DNA of 64,000 bases, from positions 202,138 through 266,137 of the forward strand of contig JBBECT010000005.1 of assembly GCA_040881665.1 (NCBI GenBank), given 5' to 3'. The position numbers and the translations under genes are program-made. The notes below the pieces were generated by a model that saw nothing but the letters and a program-made list of their open reading frames with translations, did not search any database and was not told the origin of the DNA. The DNA comes from Actinomycetota bacterium. GTDB taxonomy: Bacteria; Actinomycetota; UBA4738; HRBIN12. Positions 17,367-27,484 of the stretch are shown here, piece after piece. The first letter of the stretch is position 1, and each line of letters opens with the position of its first letter.

Positions 17367-18392
17367 TCAGGCGTCGGGGTCCCCCGTGTCGCGTGCGATC
17401 CGGTCGGCGGGGCCCTCGACGATCCCGAGCCCTCGCGCGGCGGCGTCGGCGTCCTTCGGCCCGCGGTTCTGCACGAACTGGAAACCGAATCGCCCCTTGA
17501 TGCACAGGTGCCCGCTCGTGATCGAGTTATCGAGCGGGCTCGAGACCTTCACGATCTCGTTGTCCTGCACGTGGAGCTCGAGATCGCATCCGACGCCACA
17601 GTAGGGACAGATCGTCTCGGTGACCGTCTGCGCCTCCTCGTTCCACGTCCCACCCTCTCGCATGTCGTGCTCGGACTTGAACATCAGGGCACCCGTCGGA
17701 CACACACCGATGCAGTTGCCGCAGTACACGCACGCGGAGTCCGGGAGTGTCACATCGAACTCCGTGGAGATGCGGGCATCGAACCCGCGACCGGCGACCG
17801 CGATCGCGAACGTGTTCTGTGCGTCGACGCCGCACGCCTCGACGCACTTGTAGCAGAGGATGCAGCGCTCGTAGTCGCGCACGTACAGGTCGTTGTCGAC
17901 CTTGACGGGTTGGGCGACCGTCTCGGCCCGCGTTCCGTCGGGTTCGTGGTGGTGTCCGGCGTGCCGGGTGTCCCGCTCGCCGAGCGGTGCCGGGGCCGCC
18001 TGCTCCCCGTAGCGCTCCGCGTCGACCCCGTAGTCGGAGATCCACCGGCGGACGTCGTCGTTCGCGAGGGAGAGATCCACGCTCGAGGCCAGGAACTCGA
18101 GCACCATCCGCCGGCTCGTGCGCACCCGCTGGGAATCGGTGGCGACCTGCATCCCCCCCTCCGCCTTCCGGGCGCACGAGGGCACGAGCGTGCGCGAGCC
18201 CTCGAGCTCGACGACACAGACGCGACATGCGTTCACCGGGGTGAGGTTCTCCGAGTAGCAGAGGGTGGGAGTGTCGACCCGTTTCGCCCGCAGGGCGTCG
18301 AGCAGCGTGGCGCCCTCGGGGACGCGAACGGTCTCGCCATCGATCTCCACGTCGATCAGGCGTTTGGGCGGAGCGAGCATCACCGGTTCCAT
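17367..18392 (-). CDS. Formate dehydrogenase N-terminal Fe-S subunit (detached FdhA N-domain)
   Basis: 341 aa from ATG 18392, 4 nt after the diaphorase stop. Equivalent to the first third of a normal soluble FdhA: [2Fe-2S] ferredoxin domain (C45, C56, C59, C73), two [4Fe-4S] clusters (C177, C180, C183, C187 and C221, C224, C227, C231), and the small [4Fe-4S] module that normally sits against the Mo cofactor (C262, C265, C269, C297; CPYCGVGC, then SGHLCIKGR). The NuoG-type His-Cys3 cluster motif is absent from the linker (about 95-125). It ends soon after this module, where catalytic FdhA would continue; that part is a separate gene at 20333-22255. Role: electron wire from the Mo site to the diaphorase. 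Confidence 0.9.
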   Translation of the reverse strand: MEPVMLAPPKRLIDVEIDGETVRVPEGATLLDALRAKRVDTPTLCYSENLTPVNACRVCVVELEGSRTLVPSCARKAEGGMQVATDSQRVRTSRRMVLEFLASSVDLSLANDDVRRWISDYGVDAERYGEQAAPAPLGERDTRHAGHHHEPDGTRAETVAQPVKVDNDLYVRDYERCILCYKCVEACGVDAQNTFAIAVAGRGFDARISTEFDVTLPDSACVYCGNCIGVCPTGALMFKSEHDMREGGTWNEEAQTVTETICPYCGVGCDLELHVQDNEIVKVSSPLDNSITSGHLCIKGRFGFQFVQNRGPKDADAAARGLGIVEGPADRIARDTGDPDA

Positions 18393-18396
18393 CGTG

Positions 18397-20322
<1,926 letters not shown>

Positions 20323-20332
20323 CGAGCCTCCA

Positions 20333-22255
20333 TCAGGCGCCCGCGGCTGTTGCGACCGAGAGCTTGTCGATCCGGATCGCGGAGGCCTTGAACTCGGCGG
20401 TGCCGGACTTGGGATCGGTGGCGTCGATCGTGAGCCGGTTCGTCTCGACTTCCTCCGGGAAGTGGAACGTCATGAACGTCAGCCCCCGGCGCAGCGTCGG
20501 GTCGATCCGGATCGGCGCCTCCAGGGATCCACGCCGTGAGGTCACGCGGACGATCTCACCGTCGGCGACACCGAGGTCGCGCGCGTCCTCCGGGGAGACG
20601 TCGACCGACTCGCCCCGTCGCAGCGGCGAGGAGAACCCGCCGGTCTGTACCCCGGTGTTGTAGTCGGTGAGCCGCCGCCCGGTGGTCAACCGCAACGGGT
20701 ACTCGTCGGTCAGCCGGTCGACGGGATCGGCTTGCGGCGTGATGCTGAAGGGAGCGGGCATGCCGCGCTCCTCGGGATCCTCCGACCACAGACGCTCGTG
20801 GAGGAACCGCGTTCCCGGGTGCTCTTCGTCGGGACAGGGCCACTGCAGACCACCCAGCTCTTCGAGACGGCGGTAGCTCATGCCGGCGTGCATCGGGCTG
20901 AGCGCGCGGAGCTCGTCCCACGCCTCTTCGGGAGTGAGCTCGCCCCATCGGGCGCCCATCCGGTTCGCGATCTCGCCGATGATCCAGATGTCGTCGCGCG
21001 CCCGGCCCGGTGGCTCCAGCGCCTTGCGCACGCGCTGGACACGCCGCTCGGAGTTGGTCACCGTGCCCTCGGTCTCGGCCCACGAGGCGCTGGCCGGCAG
21101 GACGACGTCGGCGAGCTCCGCGGTCTTGGTCATGAAGATATCCTGCACGATCAGCGTGTGGAGGTTCCCGAGCAGCTTGCGCGCCCGATGGAGGTCGGCC
21201 TCGGAGCTCGCGGGGTTCTCGCCGATCACGTACACGGCCGTGAGGTCGCCGCGTTCCATCGCATCGAACATCTGCGTGAGATGCCAGCCGTACCGAGGGG
21301 GGACCGGCACGCCCCAGGCTCGCTCGAACCTCTCGCGCGCGGCGGCATCGGTCTCGATGTCCTGGAACCCCGGCAACTTGTTCGGGATCGCGCCCATGTC
21401 GCCGCCGCCCTGGACGTTGTTCTGCCCGCGCAGCGGGTTCAGACCGCTGCCGTAGGTCCCGACGTGGCCGGTCAGCAGACCGAGGTTGATCAACGCGAGG
21501 ACGTTGTCCACCGCGTTGTGGTGCTCGGTGATCCCCAGGGTCCAGCAGATCATCGCCCGATCCGCGCGCGCGAACGCGAGCGCCGCCTCGCGGATCGCCG
21601 GGGCGGGCACCCCGGTCACCCGCGCACCGCGCTCGAGCGTCCACGGCTCCACGCTCGCGGCGTAGTCGGCGAACCCCTCGGTCCCGCGCTCGATGAACGT
21701 CTTGTCGTGCAGATCGTTCGCGATGATCTCCCGAGCCATCGTGTTCGACAGGGCCACGTCGGTGCCCACGTCGATACCGAGCCACAGGTCGGCCCATTCC
21801 GCGGTGGTCGAACGCCGCGGGTCGACCGTGAACATCCGCGCGCCGTTGCGGATGCCCTTCAAGACGTGGTGGAAGAAGATCGGATGCGTCTCCCGCGCGT
21901 TCGATCCCCACATGATGACGAGGTCGGTGTTCTCGACCTCCTCGTATGAACTTGTACCGCCACCGGCCCCGAACGCGGTCGCCAGACCGACGACCGAAGG
22001 TGCGTGTCAGGTTCGGTTGCAGCTATCGATGTTGTTGCTGTGAAGGACCTGACGGATGAACTTCTGAGCGACGAAGTTCATCTCGTTCGTGGCCTTCGAG
22101 CAACTGAACAGGCCGACCCCGTCGCCGCCGTTCGCCTCGGTGGCCGCGGTCAATCCCTGCGCGGCCCGATCGAGGGCCACCTCCCAGGGAACGACCCGCA
22201 GCTCGCCGTTCTCGCGAACCATCGGCTCGGTGAGTCGCGCGAGCCCGTTCGGCAT
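20333..22255 (-). CDS. Formate dehydrogenase catalytic subunit, selenoprotein (in-frame UGA = Sec83)
   Basis: 640 aa if UGA at 22007-22009 is read as selenocysteine; ordinary callers will split it at this codon. ATG 22255 follows AAGGAG with 6-nt spacing. Around the UGA the protein reads NNIDSCNRT-U-HAPSVVGL, exactly the catalytic Sec/Cys context of FdhF/FdhA. A SECIS hairpin follows immediately. The rest is a Mo-bis-MGD oxidoreductase: NTDLVIMWGSNARETHP, DPRRSTTAEWAD, LNPLRGQNNVQGGGDMG, ENPASSEADLHRA and the C-terminal MGD-binding domain (GRRLTDYNTG, then GVADGEIVRVTSRRG). It starts after the point where the [4Fe-4S] module would normally be; that module is in the 17367-18392 gene. Sec insertion genes (selA, selB, selC, selD) are not in this window. 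Confidence 0.92.
21977..21995 (-). ncRNA. Bacterial SECIS element in the FDH mRNA
   Basis: Just downstream of the UGA, GGTCGTC (21995-21989) pairs with GGCGACC (21983-21977), 7 bp with one G-U, around a 5-nt GGTCT loop (21988-21984). The loop sequence and its distance from the UGA (G at nucleotide 22 counting the U of UGA as 1) match the Escherichia coli fdhF SECIS as I recall it. This is strong evidence for SelB-directed selenocysteine insertion. Confidence 0.88.
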
Positions 22256-22306
22256 CGGCGCTCCTTTCGACGGTGCGTACAACCGGCATCGTCCGGCCGT
22301 GCCCCT

Positions 22307-22325
22307 ATCCTAAACCCCGGTTCAA
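22307..22325 (-). promoter_or_regulatory. fdh operon promoter region with a TTGAAC motif
   Basis: On the minus strand TAGGAT (22312-22307) is a good -10 box about 50 nt before the FDH start. Overlapping and upstream is TTGAAC-N6-TTAG (22325-22310), related to motifs near fhs and the GcvT-like genes. TTGAAC is only 7 nt from the -10, too close to be its -35, so it may be an operator half-site. Confidence 0.4.
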
Positions 22326-22356
22326 ACTCCGACCGGAGCGACCGGCCGACCGCTGG

Positions 22357-23199
22357 TCAGGACCGGATCCGCTCCGCCCCCGAATAGATGTTGAACCGGT
22401 CGTCGCGGACGAACCCGAGCACGGTCATCTCGAACCGCTCGGCCGTCTCGACCGCGAGGCTCGACGGGGCGCCGACCGCGGCGATCACGGGGATACCGGC
22501 CACCGCGGCCTTCTGCACGATCTCGAAGCTCACGCGGCCCGACACCTGCAGGATCCGGTCCGCGAGGGGAAGGCCACCGACGAGCACCTGCTCCCCCACC
22601 ACCTTGTCGACCGCGTTGTGGCGCCCCACGTCCTCGCGGAGGCTGATGAGCGTGCCCTCCGGATCGAACAGACCGGCGGCATGCAAGCCCCCGGTTCGAT
22701 CGAATACCCGCTGGGCGCGGCGGAGGGCATCCGGCAGAGTCCCGATCACTGATGCCTCGACGACAGGCCCCGACGCGACCGGCGCGCAGTGGACCTGCAC
22801 GTCGTCGATCGATGCCTTCCCGCAGACGCCGCAGCTCGATGTCGCGTAGAAGTTCCTGCGCACGAGGTCGGCGTCGAACGGGCGGGTAAGACGAACCGTC
22901 ACGATGTTGTATCGCTGGTCGTCGGGACCGACGTCCTCGCAGTACGCGACGCGTTCCAGATCCCCGGAGGGGGCGATCAGCCCCTCCGTGACCAGGAACC
23001 CGACCGCGAGCTCGAAGTCGCCTCCCGGCGTCCTCATCGTGACCGCGACCGAACCCGCCTCCTGACCCGGCCCCCCGACCCGGATCTCCATCGGCTCCTC
23101 CGCGGCGAGAGTGTCGGGCCGCTCGGAGCGCTCGCCGCCCTTCACCGCGACGATCGGTCGCCGGACTACGTTCCTGCGTACGGGTTCGGTGGTCGTCAT
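22357..23199 (-). CDS. fdhD: Formate dehydrogenase accessory sulfurtransferase
   Basis: 280 aa. FdhD carries sulfur from a cysteine desulfurase to the Mo-bis-MGD cofactor of formate dehydrogenase. Seen: the Cys loop FYATSSCGVCGKAS (two Cys, the functional motif), GGLHAAGLF, EDVGRHNAVDKVVG, SGRVSFEIVQKAAVAGIPVIAAVGAPSSLAV and a C-terminal RFNIYSG. It lies directly upstream of the FDH operon on the same strand but has its own start: ATG 23199 with TACCCT (23211-23206) 6 nt upstream, leaderless. Confidence 0.95.
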   Translation of the reverse strand: MTTTEPVRRNVVRRPIVAVKGGERSERPDTLAAEEPMEIRVGGPGQEAGSVAVTMRTPGGDFELAVGFLVTEGLIAPSGDLERVAYCEDVGPDDQRYNIVTVRLTRPFDADLVRRNFYATSSCGVCGKASIDDVQVHCAPVASGPVVEASVIGTLPDALRRAQRVFDRTGGLHAAGLFDPEGTLISLREDVGRHNAVDKVVGEQVLVGGLPLADRILQVSGRVSFEIVQKAAVAGIPVIAAVGAPSSLAVETAERFEMTVLGFVRDDRFNIYSGAERIRS

Positions 23200-23327
23200 G
23201 CCCCCAGGGTAGGACCGGCCCGCGCCCAAGGTCCATCGACTCGCGATCCAAGCACGGTGTCCGGGCCGCTCGGGCCTCCGACCGCTTCGAGCGACATGAC
23301 CGTCGGTCGAGGATAGGCCTGTCGGGC

Positions 23328-23383
23328 TTGGAGGCCGTCCGGCAGGCTTGTATCGTCCGACGTGGGGTTGAACGGGCATTCAA
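23328..23383 (+). promoter_or_regulatory. fhs promoter with a palindromic TTGA-N8-TCAA site
   Basis: -35 TTGGAG (23328-23333), 17-nt spacer, -10 TATCGT (23351-23356); transcription predicted near 23363, leaving a leader of about 93 nt. TTGA-N8-TCAA (TTGAACGGGCATTCAA, 23368-23383) sits at about +6 to +21, a position where a repressor would block elongation or initiation. The same core is found near the GcvT-like pair. Confidence 0.5.
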
Positions 23384-23455
23384 GGCGCGGCCACCCGAGC
23401 GCACGACGCCGCGCCGCGCAGAGAACGACGCCGGAGACGGAAGGGACGCCCGAGC

Positions 23456-25126
23456 ATGAAGAGCGGACTGGAGATCGCACAGGAGGCGGAGCTCCGCCCC
23501 ATCACCGAGGTCGCGGAGGCCGCGGGCCTGCTGCCCGACGAGATCGAGCCTTACGGGGCTCACCGCGGCAAGATCCGGCTGTCGGTCCTCGAGCGTCTCG
23601 CAGGACGACCCGACGGCAAGCTCGTGATCACCACGGCGATCACCCCGACGAAGGCCGGCGAAGGGAAGACGACGACCTCCGTCTCCCTCACACAGGGGCT
23701 CGGCAAGATCGGCAAGGACGTGATGCTCTGTCTCCGCGAGCCGAGCATGGGACCGGTCTTCGGCATCAAGGGTGGCGGCACCGGGGGTGGCTACGCGCAG
23801 GTCGTTCCGATGGAGGAGATCAACCTCCACTTCAACGGCGACTTCCACGCGGTCACGACCGCGCACAACCTGCTCGCCGCGGCGCTCGACGCCTCGCTGT
23901 ACCACGGCAATCCGCTCGACATCGATCCCGCGACGATCACCTGGCCCCGCACGATGGACATGAACGAGCGCGAGCTCCGCTACACGGTCGTCGGACTCGG
24001 TGGCAGGGCGCACGGCGTGCCGCGGGAGAACTCCTTCGTGATCACGGCGGCCTCGGAGGTCATGGCCGTGTTCGCACTCGCGAGCGACCTGCGGGACCTA
24101 CGCAACCGGCTCGGACGGATCGTCGTCGCCGAGACCCACGACGGCAAGCCTGTCACCGCCGAGGACCTCGAGGTCGCGGGTGCGATGACCGTCGTGATGC
24201 GGGAGGCGATCAAGCCGAACCTCGTTCAGACCCTCGAACACCAGCCGACCCTGTTGCACGCGGGACCGTTCGGCAACATCGCGCACGCGAACAACTCGAT
24301 CATCGAGGACCGGATCGCGCTCAAGCTCGCCGACTATGTGATCACCGAGGCCGGCTTCGCATCCGATCTCGGTTTCCAGAAGTTCTGCGACATCGTCTGT
24401 CGAACCGGCGGGTTCGCTCCGAGCGCGTCCGTACTCGTCACGACGATCCGCGCCACGAAGTCGCACGGAGGCAAGCGATTCGAGGACCTCGGGGAGGAGG
24501 ACCTCACCGCCCTCCGAGGCGGCATCGACAACCTGACGGCCCACATCGAGATCGTGAAGCGCTACGGGCTGCCGTGCGTCGTGTCGATCAACCGCTTCCC
24601 CACCGACACGGCGGACGAGGTCGCGCTGATCTCCGAGCTCGCGACCGCGGCGGGTGCCGAGACCGTCGTCGTGAACAACGCGTTCGCCGAGGGAGGCGAT
24701 GGAGCGATCGAGCTCGCCGAGGCGGTCGTAGCCGCGTGCGAACGACCGAACACCTTCGGATACCTCACCCCCCCGGAAACCCCGATCAAGGAGCAGGTCG
24801 AGGCCATCGCCACGCAGCTCTACGGAGCGGACGGCGTGGACTTCCTCCCCCAGGCGGTGAAGGACATCGAACGCATGGACGCCCTCGGGTTTGGCACCTT
24901 CCCCGTCTGCATGGCGAAGACCCACCTGTCGCTGTCGCACGACCCCAAGATGTTGAATCGCCCCCGGGGTTTCCGGCTCCCGGTCCGCTCGGTGGTGCCG
25001 AGCGCCGGCGCGGGCTTCGTCGTCGTGCTCTGCGGCGACATGCAGCGCATGCCGGGGCTCGGCAAGACGCCCGCGTTCAAGAACGTCGACATCGACGCGA
25101 ACGGTACGACCGTCGGCCTCTTCTGA
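23456..25126 (+). CDS. fhs: Formate-tetrahydrofolate ligase
   Basis: 556 aa. Makes 10-formyl-THF from formate, THF and ATP, or runs in reverse to yield ATP and formate. P-loop TPTKAGEGKTTTSVSL about residues 63-78; also EPSMGPVFGIKGGGTGGGYAQV, DMNERELR, TEAGFASDLGFQKFCDIVCR, a VSINRFPTDT-type segment, AKTHLSLSHDPK and PGFVVxLCGD/MPGLGK-like C-terminal signatures. Full length. It lies between fdhD and the GcvT-like genes and shares a candidate operator with the latter, so it should interconvert formate (FDH side) and folate-bound C1 units. Confidence 0.96.
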   Translation: MKSGLEIAQEAELRPITEVAEAAGLLPDEIEPYGAHRGKIRLSVLERLAGRPDGKLVITTAITPTKAGEGKTTTSVSLTQGLGKIGKDVMLCLREPSMGPVFGIKGGGTGGGYAQVVPMEEINLHFNGDFHAVTTAHNLLAAALDASLYHGNPLDIDPATITWPRTMDMNERELRYTVVGLGGRAHGVPRENSFVITAASEVMAVFALASDLRDLRNRLGRIVVAETHDGKPVTAEDLEVAGAMTVVMREAIKPNLVQTLEHQPTLLHAGPFGNIAHANNSIIEDRIALKLADYVITEAGFASDLGFQKFCDIVCRTGGFAPSASVLVTTIRATKSHGGKRFEDLGEEDLTALRGGIDNLTAHIEIVKRYGLPCVVSINRFPTDTADEVALISELATAAGAETVVVNNAFAEGGDGAIELAEAVVAACERPNTFGYLTPPETPIKEQVEAIATQLYGADGVDFLPQAVKDIERMDALGFGTFPVCMAKTHLSLSHDPKMLNRPRGFRLPVRSVVPSAGAGFVVVLCGDMQRMPGLGKTPAFKNVDIDANGTTVGLF

Positions 25127-25128
25127 GC

Positions 25129-25176
25129 GTTCGGCCGCCCGACCGAACAGATCAGCTGTGACCGGGCGGGTCGGTC
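25129..25176. terminator. Two hairpins between convergent fhs and GcvT-like genes
   Basis: GTTCGG (25129-25134) pairs with CCGAAC (25143-25148), and GACCG (25160-25164) pairs with CGGTC (25172-25176). They fill the 48-nt convergent gap and probably act as a bidirectional terminator. Confidence 0.5.
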
Positions 25177-26275
25177 AGGCGCGCGGCTTGCGCTTGTTCG
25201 GGTCGTAGATCGAAAGGTCGTCGACCGTGGCCTTCGCGGTCCCGCCGTCGACGGCCACTTCGAGCTCCGTGCCGTTCGTCGCCTGGTCGGTGCGGAGCAC
25301 CGCGAGCCCGATCACGCCGAACAGAGGACTCTCGGCCGCGCTCGTGAGCGTTCCGACCTCTTCACCGCCGCGACGGACCGGCGTGCCGTACTCGGGAGCA
25401 GCCGTTCCCGCGATCCGCAGGGTCTTGAAGCGATTGGGCGGATCGGCGGCCTGCTCGCGCAGGCGGTCCTTCCCGAGGAAGTCGCACTCCGGCGTGTCGA
25501 TCGCGATCATCCGGTCGAAGGACAGGTCGTAGGGAGAACGGGCGCCGGGCTCGTACTCGACCCCCGCGACGATCAGACCCGCCTCGATCCGCGCGATCTC
25601 GACCGCGTGTGTTCCGAACGGCCGGCCGCCGGCATCCTGGAGGGCGTTCCACAGATCGACCGCGCGATCGCGGTCCGGGATCAGCTCGTAGCCCAGCTCG
25701 CCGGAGAACCCCGTGCGCAACAGCCACACCGGGATCCCCGCGACCTGCACCCGTTCGGGGAGGAACCGGAAGTACCCGAGCCCGGTGAGATCCGCATCCG
25801 TCACCTTCGAGAGCACCGTGCGCGACTCCGGGCCCTGCACCGAGATCAGGGGCATCTCGGCGGTCCGGTCGACGATCGAAACGTCGAGACCCTGCATCGC
25901 GCCCGCGAAGTACTCGTCGTAGCCGGGCATGTTCGTCATCACCCAGCAGTGGTCGTCGGCGACCCGGTAGATCGTCCCGTCGTCGACCATGTTCCCGGTC
26001 TCGTCGACGAAGGCTCCGTAGCGCACCTGACCGATCTGCAGATTCACCACGTCGTTCGTGAACACGCGCTGCGCGGCGCGGAGGGCGTCGGGGCCGGAGA
26101 AGTCCCATTTCACGAGCGGGTAGACGTCCCAGAGCCCGGCGCCCTTGCGGATCACGTCGTACTCGCCCATCACGTCGCCGAGATGCGCGGTCCACCAGAA
26201 CCCGTCGAAGTCCTCGAACTCGGCGCCGGCGGCGGCTTGGACGTCGTACAGCGGTGACTTCACCGATCCGGCCAT
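25175..26275 (-). CDS. GcvT-fold folate-dependent methyltransferase/demethylase, paralogue 1
   Basis: 366 aa from ATG 26275 (GAGGGGAG just upstream). Three-domain GcvT/DmdA fold: N-terminal GAGLWDVYPLVKWDFSG, the folate-site segment GNMVDDGTIYRV with the conserved Asp that activates THF in GcvT, ISVQGPESR, RTGFSGELGYEL, a RIEAGLIV-type helix, and a C-terminal beta domain ending IYDPNKRKPRA. No gcvH or gcvP is nearby, so glycine cleavage is unlikely. It follows its paralogue by 28 nt. Demethylation of a small methylated compound (N-, S- or O-methyl) onto THF is the best guess; the substrate is not readable from sequence. Confidence 0.85.
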   Translation of the reverse strand: MAGSVKSPLYDVQAAAGAEFEDFDGFWWTAHLGDVMGEYDVIRKGAGLWDVYPLVKWDFSGPDALRAAQRVFTNDVVNLQIGQVRYGAFVDETGNMVDDGTIYRVADDHCWVMTNMPGYDEYFAGAMQGLDVSIVDRTAEMPLISVQGPESRTVLSKVTDADLTGLGYFRFLPERVQVAGIPVWLLRTGFSGELGYELIPDRDRAVDLWNALQDAGGRPFGTHAVEIARIEAGLIVAGVEYEPGARSPYDLSFDRMIAIDTPECDFLGKDRLREQAADPPNRFKTLRIAGTAAPEYGTPVRRGGEEVGTLTSAAESPLFGVIGLAVLRTDQATNGTELEVAVDGGTAKATVDDLSIYDPNKRKPRA

Positions 26276-26303
26276 GCTGCTCCCCTCGGTCGGGTGACCC
26301 CGT

Positions 26304-27404
26304 TCAGCTACGGGGTCTGGTCTTGTTCGGGTCGTAGATCGCGAGGACGTCGACCGTCCCGGGGATCGCACCGCTCTCGTGGGCGATCTCCACCTTCTCC
26401 CCGTCGGATGCGACATCGCTTGCCAGGATCGCCAGCCCGATGCCGCCGAACGTCGGCGACTGGCACGGGCTCGTCAGCACGCCGACCTCGGCTCCGCCCG
26501 ACGTCAACTTCGAGCCGTACTCGGGCGTGAGGTCACCATCCCACTTCACGGTCTTGAAGCGGTTCGGGGGGTTCTTGGCGATCTCGGACAGTTTCGCCTT
26601 GCCGTTGAACGCCGCGTCCGCCTTCCCCGTGGCCACGAGCCGATCCATGTTGAAGTCGAACGGCGTTCGCGTGTTCTGCTCGTAGTCGTAGTCGGTGACG
26701 ATCATGCCGGTCTCGATGCGTATCGGCTCGATCACCCCGACCCCGTACGGCTGTGCGCCGGCGCCGTGGACGGCCTTCCAGAGGTCCTCGGCGTTCTCGG
26801 CCGCAACGAACAGCTCGAAGCCCAGCTCGCCCGAGAAGCCCGTCCGCGACAGCGTGACGGGCACGCCCCCGACCTTCACCTGTTCGGGCAGGAACGTGAA
26901 GTACTTCAGGCTCGACAGGTCGGCGTCGGTGAGCACGGCGAGGAAGTCGCGCGATCGCGGCCCCTGCACCTGCAGGTTCGGCAGCTCGAACGAGCGGTAT
27001 TCGATGTTCACGTCGAGGCCCTGCGTGTTCCCCGCGAAGTACTCGCGCCGCTCCATGCCGTTGGTCATCACCCAGTAGTGGTCGCCCGCGAACTTGTAGA
27101 CCGTCCCGTCGTCGACCATCAGACCGTCGATGTCGAGGAACGCTCCGTATTTGACCTGTCCCACCGACATGCCGGCGATGTCGTTGCTGTGGATCCGCTG
27201 GATCGCGGTGGTCGCGTCCTTGCCGGTGAATTCCCACTTGTTCAAAGGTGCGAGATCCCACATCCCGACGTTCTCGCGTGGAGCGCGGTACTCGGCATCG
27301 GTGTCGCCGAACGACTCGGTCCACAGCCACCCGCCTTCGGGCACGAACGTGGCGCCCATCGACTCCTGGATCGCGTGGAGGGGGGACTTGTGTTCGTCGG
27401 CCAT
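26304..27404 (-). CDS. GcvT-fold folate-dependent methyltransferase/demethylase, paralogue 2
   Basis: 366 aa, exactly the length of its downstream neighbour and clearly homologous along its whole length. Seen: NVGMWDLAPLNKWEFTG, GLMVDDGTVYKF (putative folate-activating Asp), LQVQGPRSRDFL, SRTGFSGELGFEL, RIETGMIV and the shared C-terminus IYDPNKTRPRS. ATG 27404 is preceded by AAGGAGGT. First gene of a two-gene unit with a promoter at about 27455-27484. The pair may form a heteromer or handle two successive methyl groups; both are inference. Confidence 0.85.
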   Translation of the reverse strand: MADEHKSPLHAIQESMGATFVPEGGWLWTESFGDTDAEYRAPRENVGMWDLAPLNKWEFTGKDATTAIQRIHSNDIAGMSVGQVKYGAFLDIDGLMVDDGTVYKFAGDHYWVMTNGMERREYFAGNTQGLDVNIEYRSFELPNLQVQGPRSRDFLAVLTDADLSSLKYFTFLPEQVKVGGVPVTLSRTGFSGELGFELFVAAENAEDLWKAVHGAGAQPYGVGVIEPIRIETGMIVTDYDYEQNTRTPFDFNMDRLVATGKADAAFNGKAKLSEIAKNPPNRFKTVKWDGDLTPEYGSKLTSGGAEVGVLTSPCQSPTFGGIGLAILASDVASDGEKVEIAHESGAIPGTVDVLAIYDPNKTRPRS

Positions 27405-27454
27405 CGCGGGTGGACCTCCTTGCGGGACGGAACGGATCGGGTACGTGCAGAGGG

Positions 27455-27484
27455 GTTCTACCAGGGATTTGACTGACGGTTCAA
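27455..27484 (-). promoter_or_regulatory. Promoter and TTGA-N8-TCAA motif of the GcvT-like pair
   Basis: Minus strand: -35 TTGAAC (27484-27479), 18-nt spacer, -10 TAGAAC (27460-27455). The -35 is part of TTGA-N8-TCAA (27484-27469), which matches the site in the fhs leader at TTGAAC and TCAA. It overlaps the stop codon of the upstream cyclo-ligase gene. Confidence 0.4.

Noticed and set aside
17350-17384. Programmed +1 frameshift fusing the FDH Fe-S subunit to MobA
   Set aside because: CCTGA could permit it, but no stimulatory element is evident and a MobA fusion has no precedent I know; kept only as an alternative for the missing start.
20333-22255. FDH as a pseudogene broken by a nonsense mutation
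   Set aside because: The UGA is at the exact Sec site, a SECIS follows, and the frame is intact on both sides.
25175-27404. Glycine cleavage T proteins
   Set aside because: No gcvH, gcvP or lipoyl genes in the window, and there are two adjacent divergent copies.
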